DNA from: CAYMSF01 sp964542255
GTDB taxonomy: Bacteria; Verrucomicrobiota; Lentisphaeria; Victivallales; Victivallaceae
Assembly (NCBI GenBank): GCA_964542255.1
Contig: CAZITV010000093.1
Coordinates: 1-9,127 of the forward strand
Length of the DNA: 9,127 nucleotides
Reading direction: 5' to 3'
Part shown: piece after piece, positions 1 to 5,827 of the stretch
Layout of the letters: every line of letters starts with the position of its first letter
Numbering within the stretch: position 1 is the stretch's first letter
Made by a program: the position numbers and the translations under genes
Notes under the pieces: generated by a model
Seen by the model: only the letters and a program-made list of their open reading frames with translations
Told to the model about the DNA's origin: nothing
The model's database searches: none

Positions 1-80
1 AACTATTGGTGTATTGACAAAATACCTCTCATAGGAGTTTTGAAATTAGCTCTTAAAAGTACTGTCAAAAGAAGGCAGGA

Positions 81-908
81 TTACTGGTCCAGTGCTGCGT
101 CGTTAAGCATTTTTTCATATTGGAGCGAATCTAATTCACGTTTAATCCGCCGCCGTGCTTTGGCAGAACCAGTTTTTTTGCCGGATATTTCCGGGTTCAA
201 AATCATCGTAGCGTGGTTTAGATGCCGCATATATTTGATAAGTTGTTCGGCAGGTAAAAAAACCATTTTAAACCCCTGTGCGGCAAGTTTACGGTGCAGC
301 ACCCTTCCCGCGGTATCGCCTTCATCATGGAAACCATTAGAATATTGCTGAATCAGCGCGGTACGGTAAAGCGCACAATGACTGCGCAAGTAGTAAAAAT
401 TGTCTGCTGTACCGGTAATCTTGCTCTTCTTGCCTACTAGCGGGAACCATATCCTGGTTTGAAAAAATGATTCAAGCCGCTTAGCATATTGCTTGAACGC
501 GGATTGCTGTTCTAATTTCCAGCTGCCAACTCCGGCAATGCGATCATCAGGTTCAATAATGCTCAGCAAATAGTCCAGCCAATCAGGCGAAGAAACAATC
601 GTATCAGTATGCATTGACAACACGTATTCGGTGTCAACCCGCGCCAATCCTTCATCTAAAGCCCTCGCATGCATCGCCGCGGGTTCTTCGCCGGCAATAT
701 CTTTGCGTTCAATCAGTGTAATCCATTTAACCGAACGCAGATAGTCAAGCGAGTCATCATTGGAATCATTATCTATTACAATTACTTTGACCCGGTTAAT
801 ATCAGTATATTTTCTGATTGAATGCAGACACAATTTGGTCAAATTCAACGTTTTGTAGTTCGGCAATAATATCGTCAGTTTTTTTTCAGCATTAGTTCCG
901 GCAGTCAT
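81..908 (-). CDS. Glycosyltransferase family 2 (GT-A fold) protein
   Basis: A 275-residue protein with a family 2 glycosyltransferase core. Residues 11-20 (LTILLPNYKT) form the first beta strand and nucleotide-sugar entry. Residues 43-53 (IVIDNDSNDDS) are the usual V-D-N-x-S-x-D-x-S segment that contacts the nucleotide. HTDT at 100-103, with Asp102, stands where the metal-binding DxD lies. Residues 176-186 (SHCALYRTALI) match the segment before the acceptor site. I see no signal peptide or membrane helix, so it is probably cytosolic or peripheral. The last 35 residues are very basic (KKTGSAKARRRIKR), which could bind membrane or polyanion. It would transfer a sugar from a nucleotide donor to a glycan or lipid carrier; donor and acceptor cannot be read from sequence. 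It stands alone, divergent from ssrA. The ATG at 908 is the only sensible start, but its nearest SD-like AAAGGG (923-928) lies unusually far upstream. Confidence 0.88.
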   Translation of the reverse strand: MTAGTNAEKKLTILLPNYKTLNLTKLCLHSIRKYTDINRVKVIVIDNDSNDDSLDYLRSVKWITLIERKDIAGEEPAAMHARALDEGLARVDTEYVLSMHTDTIVSSPDWLDYLLSIIEPDDRIAGVGSWKLEQQSAFKQYAKRLESFFQTRIWFPLVGKKSKITGTADNFYYLRSHCALYRTALIQQYSNGFHDEGDTAGRVLHRKLAAQGFKMVFLPAEQLIKYMRHLNHATMILNPEISGKKTGSAKARRRIKRELDSLQYEKMLNDAALDQ

Positions 909-929
909 AGTAAAATTCTTAACCCTTTA

Positions 930-958
930 AATATAATTTAGCGCTGCTCCAAAGTCAT
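930..958 (-). promoter_or_regulatory. Candidate sigma70-type promoter of the glycosyltransferase gene
   Basis: Read on the minus strand, ATGACT (958-953) and TATATT (935-930) are separated by exactly 17 bases. The -10 matches 5 of 6 consensus bases and the -35 matches 4 of 6. The start point would fall near 923, giving a leader of only about 15 bases and cutting into the SD-like AAAGGG, so the real start may be elsewhere. Confidence 0.3.
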
Positions 959-1003
959 TCTGAAATAAACTCTTTGGATAAAGCAATTCAATATATTAAC
1001 CGC

Positions 1004-1061
1004 TTTTTTACCAAAGCGCAAATTCGCCGAATAGTAATTTTATCATTTTTTACCACTGCGC
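1004..1061. repeat. Direct repeat TTTTTTACCA-nn-GCGC upstream of ssrA
   Basis: The 16-base pattern TTTTTTACCA-nn-GCGC occurs at 1004-1019 and again at 1046-1061, 42 bases apart, about four helical turns. Both copies lie just upstream of the ssrA promoter. The first copy is also part of a small inverted repeat, CGCTTT-6-AAAGCG (1001-1018). A protein-binding role is possible; chance in an AT-rich gap is also possible. Confidence 0.35.
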
Positions 1062-1073
1062 TGCATTATAATG

Positions 1074-1102
1074 TTGCATTCACCATAATATTGTGCTATA
1101 AT
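1074..1102 (+). promoter_or_regulatory. Promoter of ssrA (extended -10)
   Basis: TTGCAT (1074-1079), a 17-base spacer, then a perfect TATAAT (1097-1102) preceded by TGC, which makes an extended -10. Transcription would begin near A1109, about 93 bases before the mature tmRNA 5' end, so a leader must be removed, normally by RNase P. A second TATAAT at 1128-1133 has no -35 at a workable distance. Confidence 0.75.
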
Positions 1103-1107
1103 TATAG

Positions 1108-1198
1108 CAGACAGGGAGTGAGGCGCTTATAATTTTACCATTGTATCTGTTACTCTCTTCCGAAGTCCTAAAGTTACGGCATTTCCCTGTACTGTTTT
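1108..1198 (+). other. Structured 5' leader of the tmRNA precursor
   Basis: CAG-ACAGGGA (1108-1117) can pair with TCCCTGT-A-CTG (1184-1194): ten base pairs with one bulged A, closing a loop of about 66 bases. The helix begins at the predicted transcription start and ends three bases before a TTTT run (1195-1198) and seven bases before the mature tmRNA. It could guide 5' processing, act as a weak attenuator, or yield a small by-product RNA. The pairing is visible; the function is inference. Confidence 0.4.
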
Positions 1199-1201
1199 AA
1201 T

Positions 1202-1554
1202 GGGGGTGTTCAGGATTCGCCTGGATAAGTTATGTGCCGATGGCATGCCGAGGATGATCGTTGGCCTCGTAAAACACCGGTCAAATTCATAATTGCGAAC
1301 GAAAATTACGCATTAGCTGCTTAAGTTCAGCTACGTCTCTACTCTGACGGACGCTAAGGGATAGAGGCGAAATCAGCGCCCTGGCGGTATGTTTCACCAT
1401 CCGGCTTACCGTAAGATAATAGAATGGCCAGTCTAAATGCATGCCTGTCCGGCGGCAAAGCAAATGGACGATAAACAATATAGACGGAATACGCATGTAG
1501 ATGTCGTCGCTGCGCTGATTCAGCACGGGGGTTCAATTCCCCCCACCTCCACCA
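1202..1554 (+). ncRNA. ssrA: Transfer-messenger RNA (tmRNA), one-piece
   Basis: This 353-nt RNA rescues stalled ribosomes by trans-translation with SmpB and adds a degradation tag. The tRNA-like ends are clear. GGGGGTG (1202-1208) pairs with CACCTCC (1544-1550) as the acceptor stem, with discriminator A1551 and an encoded CCA (1552-1554). The T arm is GGGGG-TTCAATT-CCCCC (1527-1543). The 5' part carries the GGATTCGCC-type D-loop segment, then a region able to form the first pseudoknot (CGAGG/CCTCG) ahead of the tag frame at 1295-1324. It is contiguous, not permuted into two pieces. T7 (1555-1561) follows the CCA directly. Two minus-strand ORFs across this region are shadows; no protein is encoded there. 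Confidence 0.97.
1295..1324 (+). other. tmRNA-encoded proteolysis tag ANENYALAA plus stop
   Basis: The resume codon GCG at 1295-1297 opens a nine-codon frame reading A-N-E-N-Y-A-L-A-A, ending in TAA at 1322-1324. Compared with the E. coli tag (ANDENYALAA) it lacks one acidic residue. The C-terminal LAA that ClpXP and ClpAP recognise is present, and the N-terminal AN-E part corresponds to the SspB-contact portion of the E. coli tag. Confidence 0.93.
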
Positions 1555-1696
1555 TTTTTTTGATATCAACTACTTGCGACTCGATTATTTTATAAATATC
1601 GGTAAGCCGCTCAGTAGTGTGTTACTTGTTTATCCCAACGCATTTACTGTATTTCCTCACTAATTAAACCACCTCAATTTAACGCTTTTTAGGGGG

Positions 1697-1726
1697 ATGT
1701 ATAAGTCAACACGTTTATACATTTTT
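1697..1726 (+). terminator. Possible AT-rich terminator downstream of ssrA
   Basis: ATGTATAA (1697-1704) and TTATACAT (1715-1722) are a perfect 8-bp inverted repeat around a 10-base loop, followed by TTTT (1723-1726). The low GC content makes it a weak intrinsic terminator, about 140 bases past the tmRNA 3' end. It could instead be a protein-binding palindrome. Confidence 0.3.
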
Positions 1727-1876
1727 ATCGCCATATAAATATATAGACATACCAAATTTATCGCATTATTAATGTACTTGAAGACATTTTTATGGCAATA
1801 AAATTGTATTTATTATTATTTTACCTTGATTTGATATTCGAATTGCCTGCGAGGCGCGAATAGCATTCAAGAGAAC

Positions 1877-1904
1877 GTCACAAAAACGTAGTTTATTTTG
1901 TGAC
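1877..1904 (-). terminator. Hairpin after glnK2
   Basis: GTCACAAAA (1877-1885) and TTTTGTGAC (1896-1904) form a perfect 9-bp stem with a 10-base loop, 16 bases after the glnK2 stop codon. No clean T tract follows on the minus strand, so it is either a weak terminator or a 3' end stabilising hairpin. The hairpin at 1836-1861 lies 15 bases further along and may act with it. Confidence 0.4.
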
Positions 1905-1920
1905 AGTTCCTAATCCTAAA

Positions 1921-2262
1921 TTATCCGATGGCGACGTAACCGGTTTCACGGGTACGGATCCGGACACATTCAGCCATATTCATAATGAATATTTTACCGT
2001 CACCGATTTCACCGGTTTGTGCGCCGGCAATAATAGCATTGATAGTCGGTGTGACATATTCATCATTTACGGCGATTTCCAGTTTCGTTTTCTTGAGCAG
2101 GCTGCCGGCCTCTTTATGACTGCGGTAAACGGCCGGAATACCTTTTTGCCTGCCGCGTCCCATAACGCTGGAAACTGTAACCAGATGGATTTCGTTTTCT
2201 TCTAATTTCTGCAGGACGTCATCTAGTCTGTCCGGCTGAATGATTGCAATAATGTACTTCAT
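1921..2262 (-). CDS. glnK: PII signal transduction protein, GlnK type (second copy)
   Basis: A 113-residue PII protein. PII trimers sense 2-oxoglutarate and ATP/ADP and, when nitrogen is plentiful, dock on AmtB and insert the T-loop into the pore. Visible family features are GRGRQKG at 35-41 (Gln39 and Lys40 of the ligand site), Lys58, the C-terminal signature TGEIGDGKI at 83-91, and Arg101/Arg103 for phosphate contacts. T-loop Tyr46 and Arg47 are kept; Arg47 is the residue that enters the AmtB pore in the E. coli complex. Position 51, the tyrosine uridylylated by GlnD, is Glu here, so that modification cannot occur. It lies 12 bases after amtB2, with GGAGG 7 bases before ATG, and is presumably co-transcribed and translationally coupled. 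It differs from glnK1 at nine positions, mainly at residues 71-79, 97 and 109-110. Confidence 0.96.
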   Translation of the reverse strand: MKYIIAIIQPDRLDDVLQKLEENEIHLVTVSSVMGRGRQKGIPAVYRSHKEAGSLLKKTKLEIAVNDEYVTPTINAIIAGAQTGEIGDGKIFIMNMAECVRIRTRETGYVAIG

Positions 2263-2274
2263 AATAGACCTCCG

Positions 2275-3705
2275 TTATTCAAGTATCGTGTATGCGGTTT
2301 CGCGGTGTTCACTCAAATCAAGCCCGACCCGTTCTTCGTGGTCAGATACTCTTAATCCCATCACTGCATCAACCAGTTTTAACAGGATAAATGAGGCAAT
2401 GAAAGAAAATACTATTGTTATGACGGCAGCTTTGCATTGAATCATAAACTGAGCGGGATTGCCGTAGAAAAACCCGTTCGCCCCGCCGGCATTGACACTG
2501 GTCGTCGCATATAATCCGGTGGCAATTATTCCCCAGATACCGCCAATTCCGTGAACGCCAAAAACATCGAGCGAATCATCGTAATTATATTTTGGCTTAA
2601 GAAAAGCCACCACCGGATAGCATAAAATTCCGGCACCAAAGCCAACGCCTAAAGCGCCGCGCAAATTGACGAACCCGCAGGCTGGGGTGATTGCCACCAA
2701 TCCTGCCACAGCTCCGGTAATTATGCCGAGTACAGTGGGACGTTTATTGTAGATACAATCCATAAACGCCCATGCCAGCGCCGCGGTAGCACCGGCAATA
2801 TGAGTGGTAACAAAGGCATTAGCGGCAATGCTGTTCGCCGCCAGTGCGCTGCCGGCATTGAATCCGAACCATCCGAACCAGAGCAGACCAGCTCCGAGAA
2901 CCGCAAACGGTAAATTATGCGGCGGGGAAATTTTATCCGGATAGCCCTTTCTTTTGCCGATAACAATGGCGGCGGCGAGCGCGGCCATACCAGAATTGAT
3001 TTCTATAACGGTGCCTCCGGCAAAATCCAGTACTCCCATACCGCCGCTGGTACTGAGAATGCCACCGTTAGACCAGACCCAATGCGCCAACGGGTCATAG
3101 ACGCAAGTCGCCCATAACACGATAAATACACAAAGGCTGGAGAATTTAATTCTTTCAGCGAAAGCGCCGATAATCAACGCCGGAGTAATTACCGCAAACA
3201 TACATTGAAAAATCATGAACACCTGATGCGGGATGGTGGTACCGTAAAAGCTGTGCGGCTCCAGCCCCACCCCTTCAAGGAATGCCCACTCGATTCCACC
3301 GATCAAGCCTTTACCTGCGAGATCTGGACCAAATGCCAGACTGTAGCCGATAAATACCCAATGAAGACTGAGAATACACATAATGGCAAAACACTGCATC
3401 AAAACAGAAAGCACATTCTTCTTTCGTACTAGTCCGCAGTAAAAAAAAGCCAATCCCGGCACCGTCATCAACATCACCATCGCAGTTGCCACCATCACCC
3501 AGGCAGTATCGCCTGGATTAATTTTGGAAACGGCGGCGGCAACTGGGGTTGAGGCCGCAGTGGCTAACTGACTCACGGATAATTGAACTGATGACGCGGC
3601 GGCGCTATCTGTGATAAATGGCTCTCTTACAACAATCAGAGCAGCGCCCAGCATAAACAGCAATGCCGGCAACAGCATTTTGTATTCACAAAGCATTTTT
3701 TTCAT
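2275..3705 (-). CDS. amtB: Ammonium transporter, variant pore with Glu in place of the first twin-His
   Basis: A 476-residue inner-membrane Amt/Mep/Rh channel with about 11 predicted helices after an N-terminal signal-like hydrophobic segment (residues 11-26) and a long Ala/Ser-rich linker to about 60. Pore residues by E. coli equivalence: Phe107 is F170, Trp148 is W211, Asp160 is D227, Phe215 is F282, Ser219 is S286 and His318 is H385 (VFGVHG). The first twin-His, His168, is Glu235 (codon GAA, complement of 3001-3003). The FYGG motif reads FYCG, with Cys90. The C-terminal GLRV (450-453) and following tail, needed for PII control, are intact. The start ATG has a strong SD (GGGAGGT, 6 bases upstream). 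It is an intact second copy, not decaying. In fungal Mep1/Mep3 the same His-to-Glu change leaves transport active, so I infer a working transporter with altered kinetics or pH response. Confidence 0.95.
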   Translation of the reverse strand: MKKMLCEYKMLLPALLFMLGAALIVVREPFITDSAAASSVQLSVSQLATAASTPVAAAVSKINPGDTAWVMVATAMVMLMTVPGLAFFYCGLVRKKNVLSVLMQCFAIMCILSLHWVFIGYSLAFGPDLAGKGLIGGIEWAFLEGVGLEPHSFYGTTIPHQVFMIFQCMFAVITPALIIGAFAERIKFSSLCVFIVLWATCVYDPLAHWVWSNGGILSTSGGMGVLDFAGGTVIEINSGMAALAAAIVIGKRKGYPDKISPPHNLPFAVLGAGLLWFGWFGFNAGSALAANSIAANAFVTTHIAGATAALAWAFMDCIYNKRPTVLGIITGAVAGLVAITPACGFVNLRGALGVGFGAGILCYPVVAFLKPKYNYDDSLDVFGVHGIGGIWGIIATGLYATTSVNAGGANGFFYGNPAQFMIQCKAAVITIVFSFIASFILLKLVDAVMGLRVSDHEERVGLDLSEHRETAYTILE

Positions 3706-3757
3706 TATTACCTCCCTGTTAGTATGATTAATTATTCATTGTTGACAGCACAAAATT

Positions 3758-3787
3758 CCGTCCGCTTTTTTACGAAAAAGCGGGCGG
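3758..3787 (-). terminator. Terminator-like hairpin between the two amtB-glnK units
   Basis: CCGTCCGCTTTTT (3758-3770) and AAAAAGCGGGCGG (3775-3787) pair over 13 positions, one of them a T-G wobble on one strand, around a 4-base loop TACG. Read on the minus strand it begins 24 bases after the glnK1 stop and is followed by AATTTTG, a short T run. It probably reduces, without necessarily abolishing, read-through from unit A to unit B. I found no convincing sigma54 or sigma70 promoter in the 52 bases between it and amtB2. Confidence 0.6.
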
Positions 3788-3811
3788 AAAAGTGTGTTTA
3801 GTTGTTTAAAA

Positions 3812-4153
3812 TTATCCGATTGCGGGCATGCCGGTTTCACGGGTACGAATCCGGACACATTCATCCATATTCATAATGAATATTTTTCCGTCCCCGATTT
3901 CGCCGGTTTGCGCACCGCCGATGATGGCATCGATCGTATTCTTGACATATTCGTCATTTACGGCAATTTCCAGTTTCGTTTTCTTAAGCAGACTGCCGGC
4001 CTCTTTATGGCTGCGGTAAACCGCCGGAATGCCTTTTTGTCTGCCGCGTCCCATAACGCTGGAAACTGTAACCAGGTGGATCTCTTTTTCTTCTAGTTTC
4101 TGCAGGACATCGTCTAGTCTGTCCGGCTGAATGACTGCAATAATGTACTTCAT
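3812..4153 (-). CDS. glnK: PII signal transduction protein, GlnK type (first copy)
   Basis: A 113-residue PII paralogue of the protein at 1921-2262, with the same ligand-site residues (Gln39, Lys40, Lys58, signature at 83-91, Arg101 and Arg103). It has the same T-loop, with Tyr46 and Arg47 present and Glu at position 51. The Ser49 phosphorylated in cyanobacterial PII is His here, so control is probably by ligand binding alone, with 2-oxoglutarate and ATP/ADP setting trimer conformation. It lies 12 bases after amtB1, with AGAGG 7 bases before ATG, and so is the cognate regulator of that channel. Compared with the second copy it has Lys23, Lys71-Asn72, Asp75, Gly79, Asp97 and Met109-Pro110. The T-loop and base are identical between copies, so heterotrimers and cross-regulation are plausible. 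Confidence 0.96.
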   Translation of the reverse strand: MKYIIAVIQPDRLDDVLQKLEEKEIHLVTVSSVMGRGRQKGIPAVYRSHKEAGSLLKKTKLEIAVNDEYVKNTIDAIIGGAQTGEIGDGKIFIMNMDECVRIRTRETGMPAIG

Positions 4154-4165
4154 AATAAACCTCTG

Positions 4166-5557
4166 TTATTCAAGAATTGTGTAAGCGGCTTCACGATGTT
4201 CACTCAAATCCAAACCAATGCGTTCAGCGTGGTCAGAAACTCTCAGTCCAATTACCACATCAACCAGTTTTAACAGAATGAATGATACTACGAATGAGAA
4301 AACCATAGTAATTACTGTCACTTTGATTTGAATCCACAACAAACCGGGATTGCCGTAGAGCAAACCGTTCGCACCGGCACTGTTAACACTGGTGGTAGCA
4401 AAAATACCCGTAGCAATAGCACCCCATATCCCGCCGATGCCGTGAACACCAAAAGCGTCCAGCGAATCATCATAATTAAATTTCGGTTTGAGATAGGCTA
4501 CCGACATATAACAAATAACGCCAACGCTAATGCCGATGCCGAAGGCTCCGGTAATATTGACAAATCCCGATGCCGGTGTAATCGCCACCAATCCAGCTAC
4601 TGCTCCGGTGATAATCCCAAGCACCGTAGGACGTTTGTTATAAATGCAATCCATCACTGCCCAGGTAATGCCGGCAACAGCTGCGCAAATATGAGTAACC
4701 ACAAACGCGCTTGCCGCTAAACCATTCGCCGCCAGCGCACTGCCTGCATTAAAGCCAAACCACCCGAACCAAAGCATTCCCGCGCCAAGCACCGCAAACG
4801 GCAGATTATGCGGCGGTGAAATTTTATTCGGATAGCCTTTTCTTTTACCCAATACCAGCACTGCCGCTAATGCCGCCATACCAGCATTGATATGTACAAC
4901 TGTGCCACCGGCAAAATCCAGTGCACCCATGCCGCCGGCAGTGCCGAGAATACCGCCATTAGCCCAAACCCAATGCGCCAACGGGTCATAAACAAATGTA
5001 GCCCAAAGCAATGTAAACACGCAGAAACTTGAAAACTTCAAGCGTTCAGCAAAAGCTCCAATAATCAATGCCGGAGTAATTACGGCGAACATGCACTGGA
5101 AAATCATAAATGCCTGATGCGGAATTGTCGTTGCGTAAAAATCGTGCGGTTCCAGCCCTACCCCATTGAGAAATGCCCAGCTTAAACTGCCGATTAAACC
5201 TTTTCCGGCGACGTCGGGACCAAATGATAAACTGTAGCCCAATACCACCCAGTGAACGCTGACTAAACACATAATCGCAAAACACTGCATCAATATTGAC
5301 AACACGTTCTTCTTTCTAACCAGACCACCGTAGAAAAATGCCAATCCTGGGACAGTCATGAACATTACTAGTGCCGCGGACATTAACACCCAGGCGGTAT
5401 CCCCGCCATTCACTTTGGAAACCGCGGCGGCAACCGGAGCCGCTGCGGCAGTTGCTGCTGCCGGCACCTCTGTACCAAACAGTAATGAGCCGCCGGCCAT
5501 AAACAGCAGCGCGGTCATTACTACCTGATATCTTTTTAAACCCAATAATCGTTTCAT
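4166..5557 (-). CDS. amtB: Ammonium transporter, canonical twin-His pore
   Basis: A 463-residue Amt family ammonium channel of the inner membrane. It starts with a basic, hydrophobic signal-like segment (MKRLLGLKRY, then helix 11-29) and an Ala-rich linker to about 46, like the cleaved leader of E. coli AmtB. The pore residues are all canonical: F157 and F269 for the Phe gate, W198, D214, S273, and the twin histidines H222 (DFAGGTVVH, codon at 4892-4894) and H372 (AFGVHG). The motif FYGG is at 75-78. The C-terminal tail GLRVSDHAERIGLD carries the GLRV element needed for PII regulation. It is the first large gene of the cluster, 64 bases after the small ORF at 5622-5738, with a modest SD (AAAGGT, about 7 bases before ATG). 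The sigma54 promoter at 5868-5883 implies induction under nitrogen limitation. Confidence 0.97.
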   Translation of the reverse strand: MKRLLGLKRYQVVMTALLFMAGGSLLFGTEVPAAATAAAAPVAAAVSKVNGGDTAWVLMSAALVMFMTVPGLAFFYGGLVRKKNVLSILMQCFAIMCLVSVHWVVLGYSLSFGPDVAGKGLIGSLSWAFLNGVGLEPHDFYATTIPHQAFMIFQCMFAVITPALIIGAFAERLKFSSFCVFTLLWATFVYDPLAHWVWANGGILGTAGGMGALDFAGGTVVHINAGMAALAAVLVLGKRKGYPNKISPPHNLPFAVLGAGMLWFGWFGFNAGSALAANGLAASAFVVTHICAAVAGITWAVMDCIYNKRPTVLGIITGAVAGLVAITPASGFVNITGAFGIGISVGVICYMSVAYLKPKFNYDDSLDAFGVHGIGGIWGAIATGIFATTSVNSAGANGLLYGNPGLLWIQIKVTVITMVFSFVVSFILLKLVDVVIGLRVSDHAERIGLDLSEHREAAYTILE

Positions 5558-5621
5558 TTTATTTACCTTTATTCTTAGTCTTAATCGTTATCGTATTTTT
5601 TTTAAAAATTTAAGGTTATTA

Positions 5622-5738
5622 TTAACAGTTCCTAACAAATTGCAACCGGTATCGCCCGCATTGTCGCCATTTACTGTCCTTGATTGTGAGCTTGATTTCC
5701 TGAAAAATAACTTCCACTATTGTTTCTTCATTTCTCAT
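5622..5738 (-). CDS. Small ORF (38 aa) with a perfect Shine-Dalgarno, leading the amtB-glnK operon
   Basis: An ATG at 5738 follows AAGGAGG by 8 bases, the best ribosome site in the window, and opens 38 codons to TAA at 5622-5624, 64 bases before amtB1. The protein begins MRNEETIVEVIFQEIKL and ends basic (WRQCGRYRLQFVRNC). It has an acidic, partly amphipathic first half, two cysteines (residues 27 and 38), no membrane helix and no signal peptide. I recognise no family. It sits between the sigma54 promoter and amtB1, so it would be made only when the transporter is made. It could be a small regulatory protein, a leader peptide whose translation affects amtB1, or a chance ORF. It contains no run of a single amino acid's codons, which argues against classical attenuation. 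Confidence 0.5.
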   Translation of the reverse strand: MRNEETIVEVIFQEIKLTIKDSKWRQCGRYRLQFVRNC

Positions 5739-5746
5739 CTTGACAT

Positions 5747-5753
5747 CCTCCTT
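5747..5753 (-). promoter_or_regulatory. Perfect Shine-Dalgarno AAGGAGG
   Basis: AAGGAGG read on the minus strand (5753-5747), 8 bases before the ATG at 5738. It is stronger than the SD of amtB1 itself and is the main reason to believe the small ORF is translated. Confidence 0.7.
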
Positions 5754-5827
5754 AATTCTAAGTAGAGCTAATTTAAAAACATTTTAGGATTATTTCCAAA
5801 ACCGCTATTCACATCAGCTTTGGCACC

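Larger units (their letters stand above)
1555..1920. other. Gene-free, AT-rich gap between ssrA and glnK2
   Basis: These 366 bases contain no ORF with a ribosome binding site and no recognisable RNA gene. They hold three small inverted repeats: an AT-rich hairpin at 1697-1722, an interrupted hairpin at 1836-1861 (ATTCG and GCCT-GCG-AGGC and CGAAT), and a hairpin at 1877-1904. The gap lies between two convergent transcripts, ssrA on plus and glnK2 on minus, so these are plausible 3' end signals. I see nothing else in it. Confidence 0.6.
1921..5557 (-). repeat. Tandem duplication of an amtB-glnK cassette
   Basis: Unit A is 5557-3812 and unit B is 3705-1921. Each has amtB, a 12-base gap carrying the glnK SD, then glnK. 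By hand count the PII proteins match at 104 of 113 residues. The Amt proteins match at about 332 of 421 gap-free residues (AmtB1 43-463 against AmtB2 56-476). The N-terminal signal regions before that point do not align. The duplication is therefore old and the four genes have diverged unevenly. Confidence 0.93.

Noticed and set aside
14..19. TTGACA near the left edge as a promoter
   Set aside because: No -10 element at a 16-18 base spacing; the sequence at that distance is GTTTTG. The TTGACA at 3742-3747 fails in the same way.
1128..1133. Second TATAAT downstream of the ssrA promoter
   Set aside because: No -35-like hexamer at 16-18 bases upstream and no TGn extension.
1287..1569. Two minus-strand ORFs of 79 and 71 codons
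   Set aside because: They lie almost wholly over the tmRNA gene, whose structure fully explains the region; neither resembles a protein family.
4328..4720. A 130-codon plus-strand ORF
   Set aside because: It is antisense to conserved amtB1 coding sequence, has no SD, and exists because of codon bias in the true frame. The same applies to the plus-strand ORFs over glnK1, glnK2 and amtB2 and the minus-strand ORFs over the helicase.
5046..5108. Loss of the Phe107 gate in the two Amt proteins
   Set aside because: A first alignment suggested Met at this site, but renumbering against E. coli AmtB (from His168 back) places Phe107 in FQCMFA, where Phe is present in both copies.
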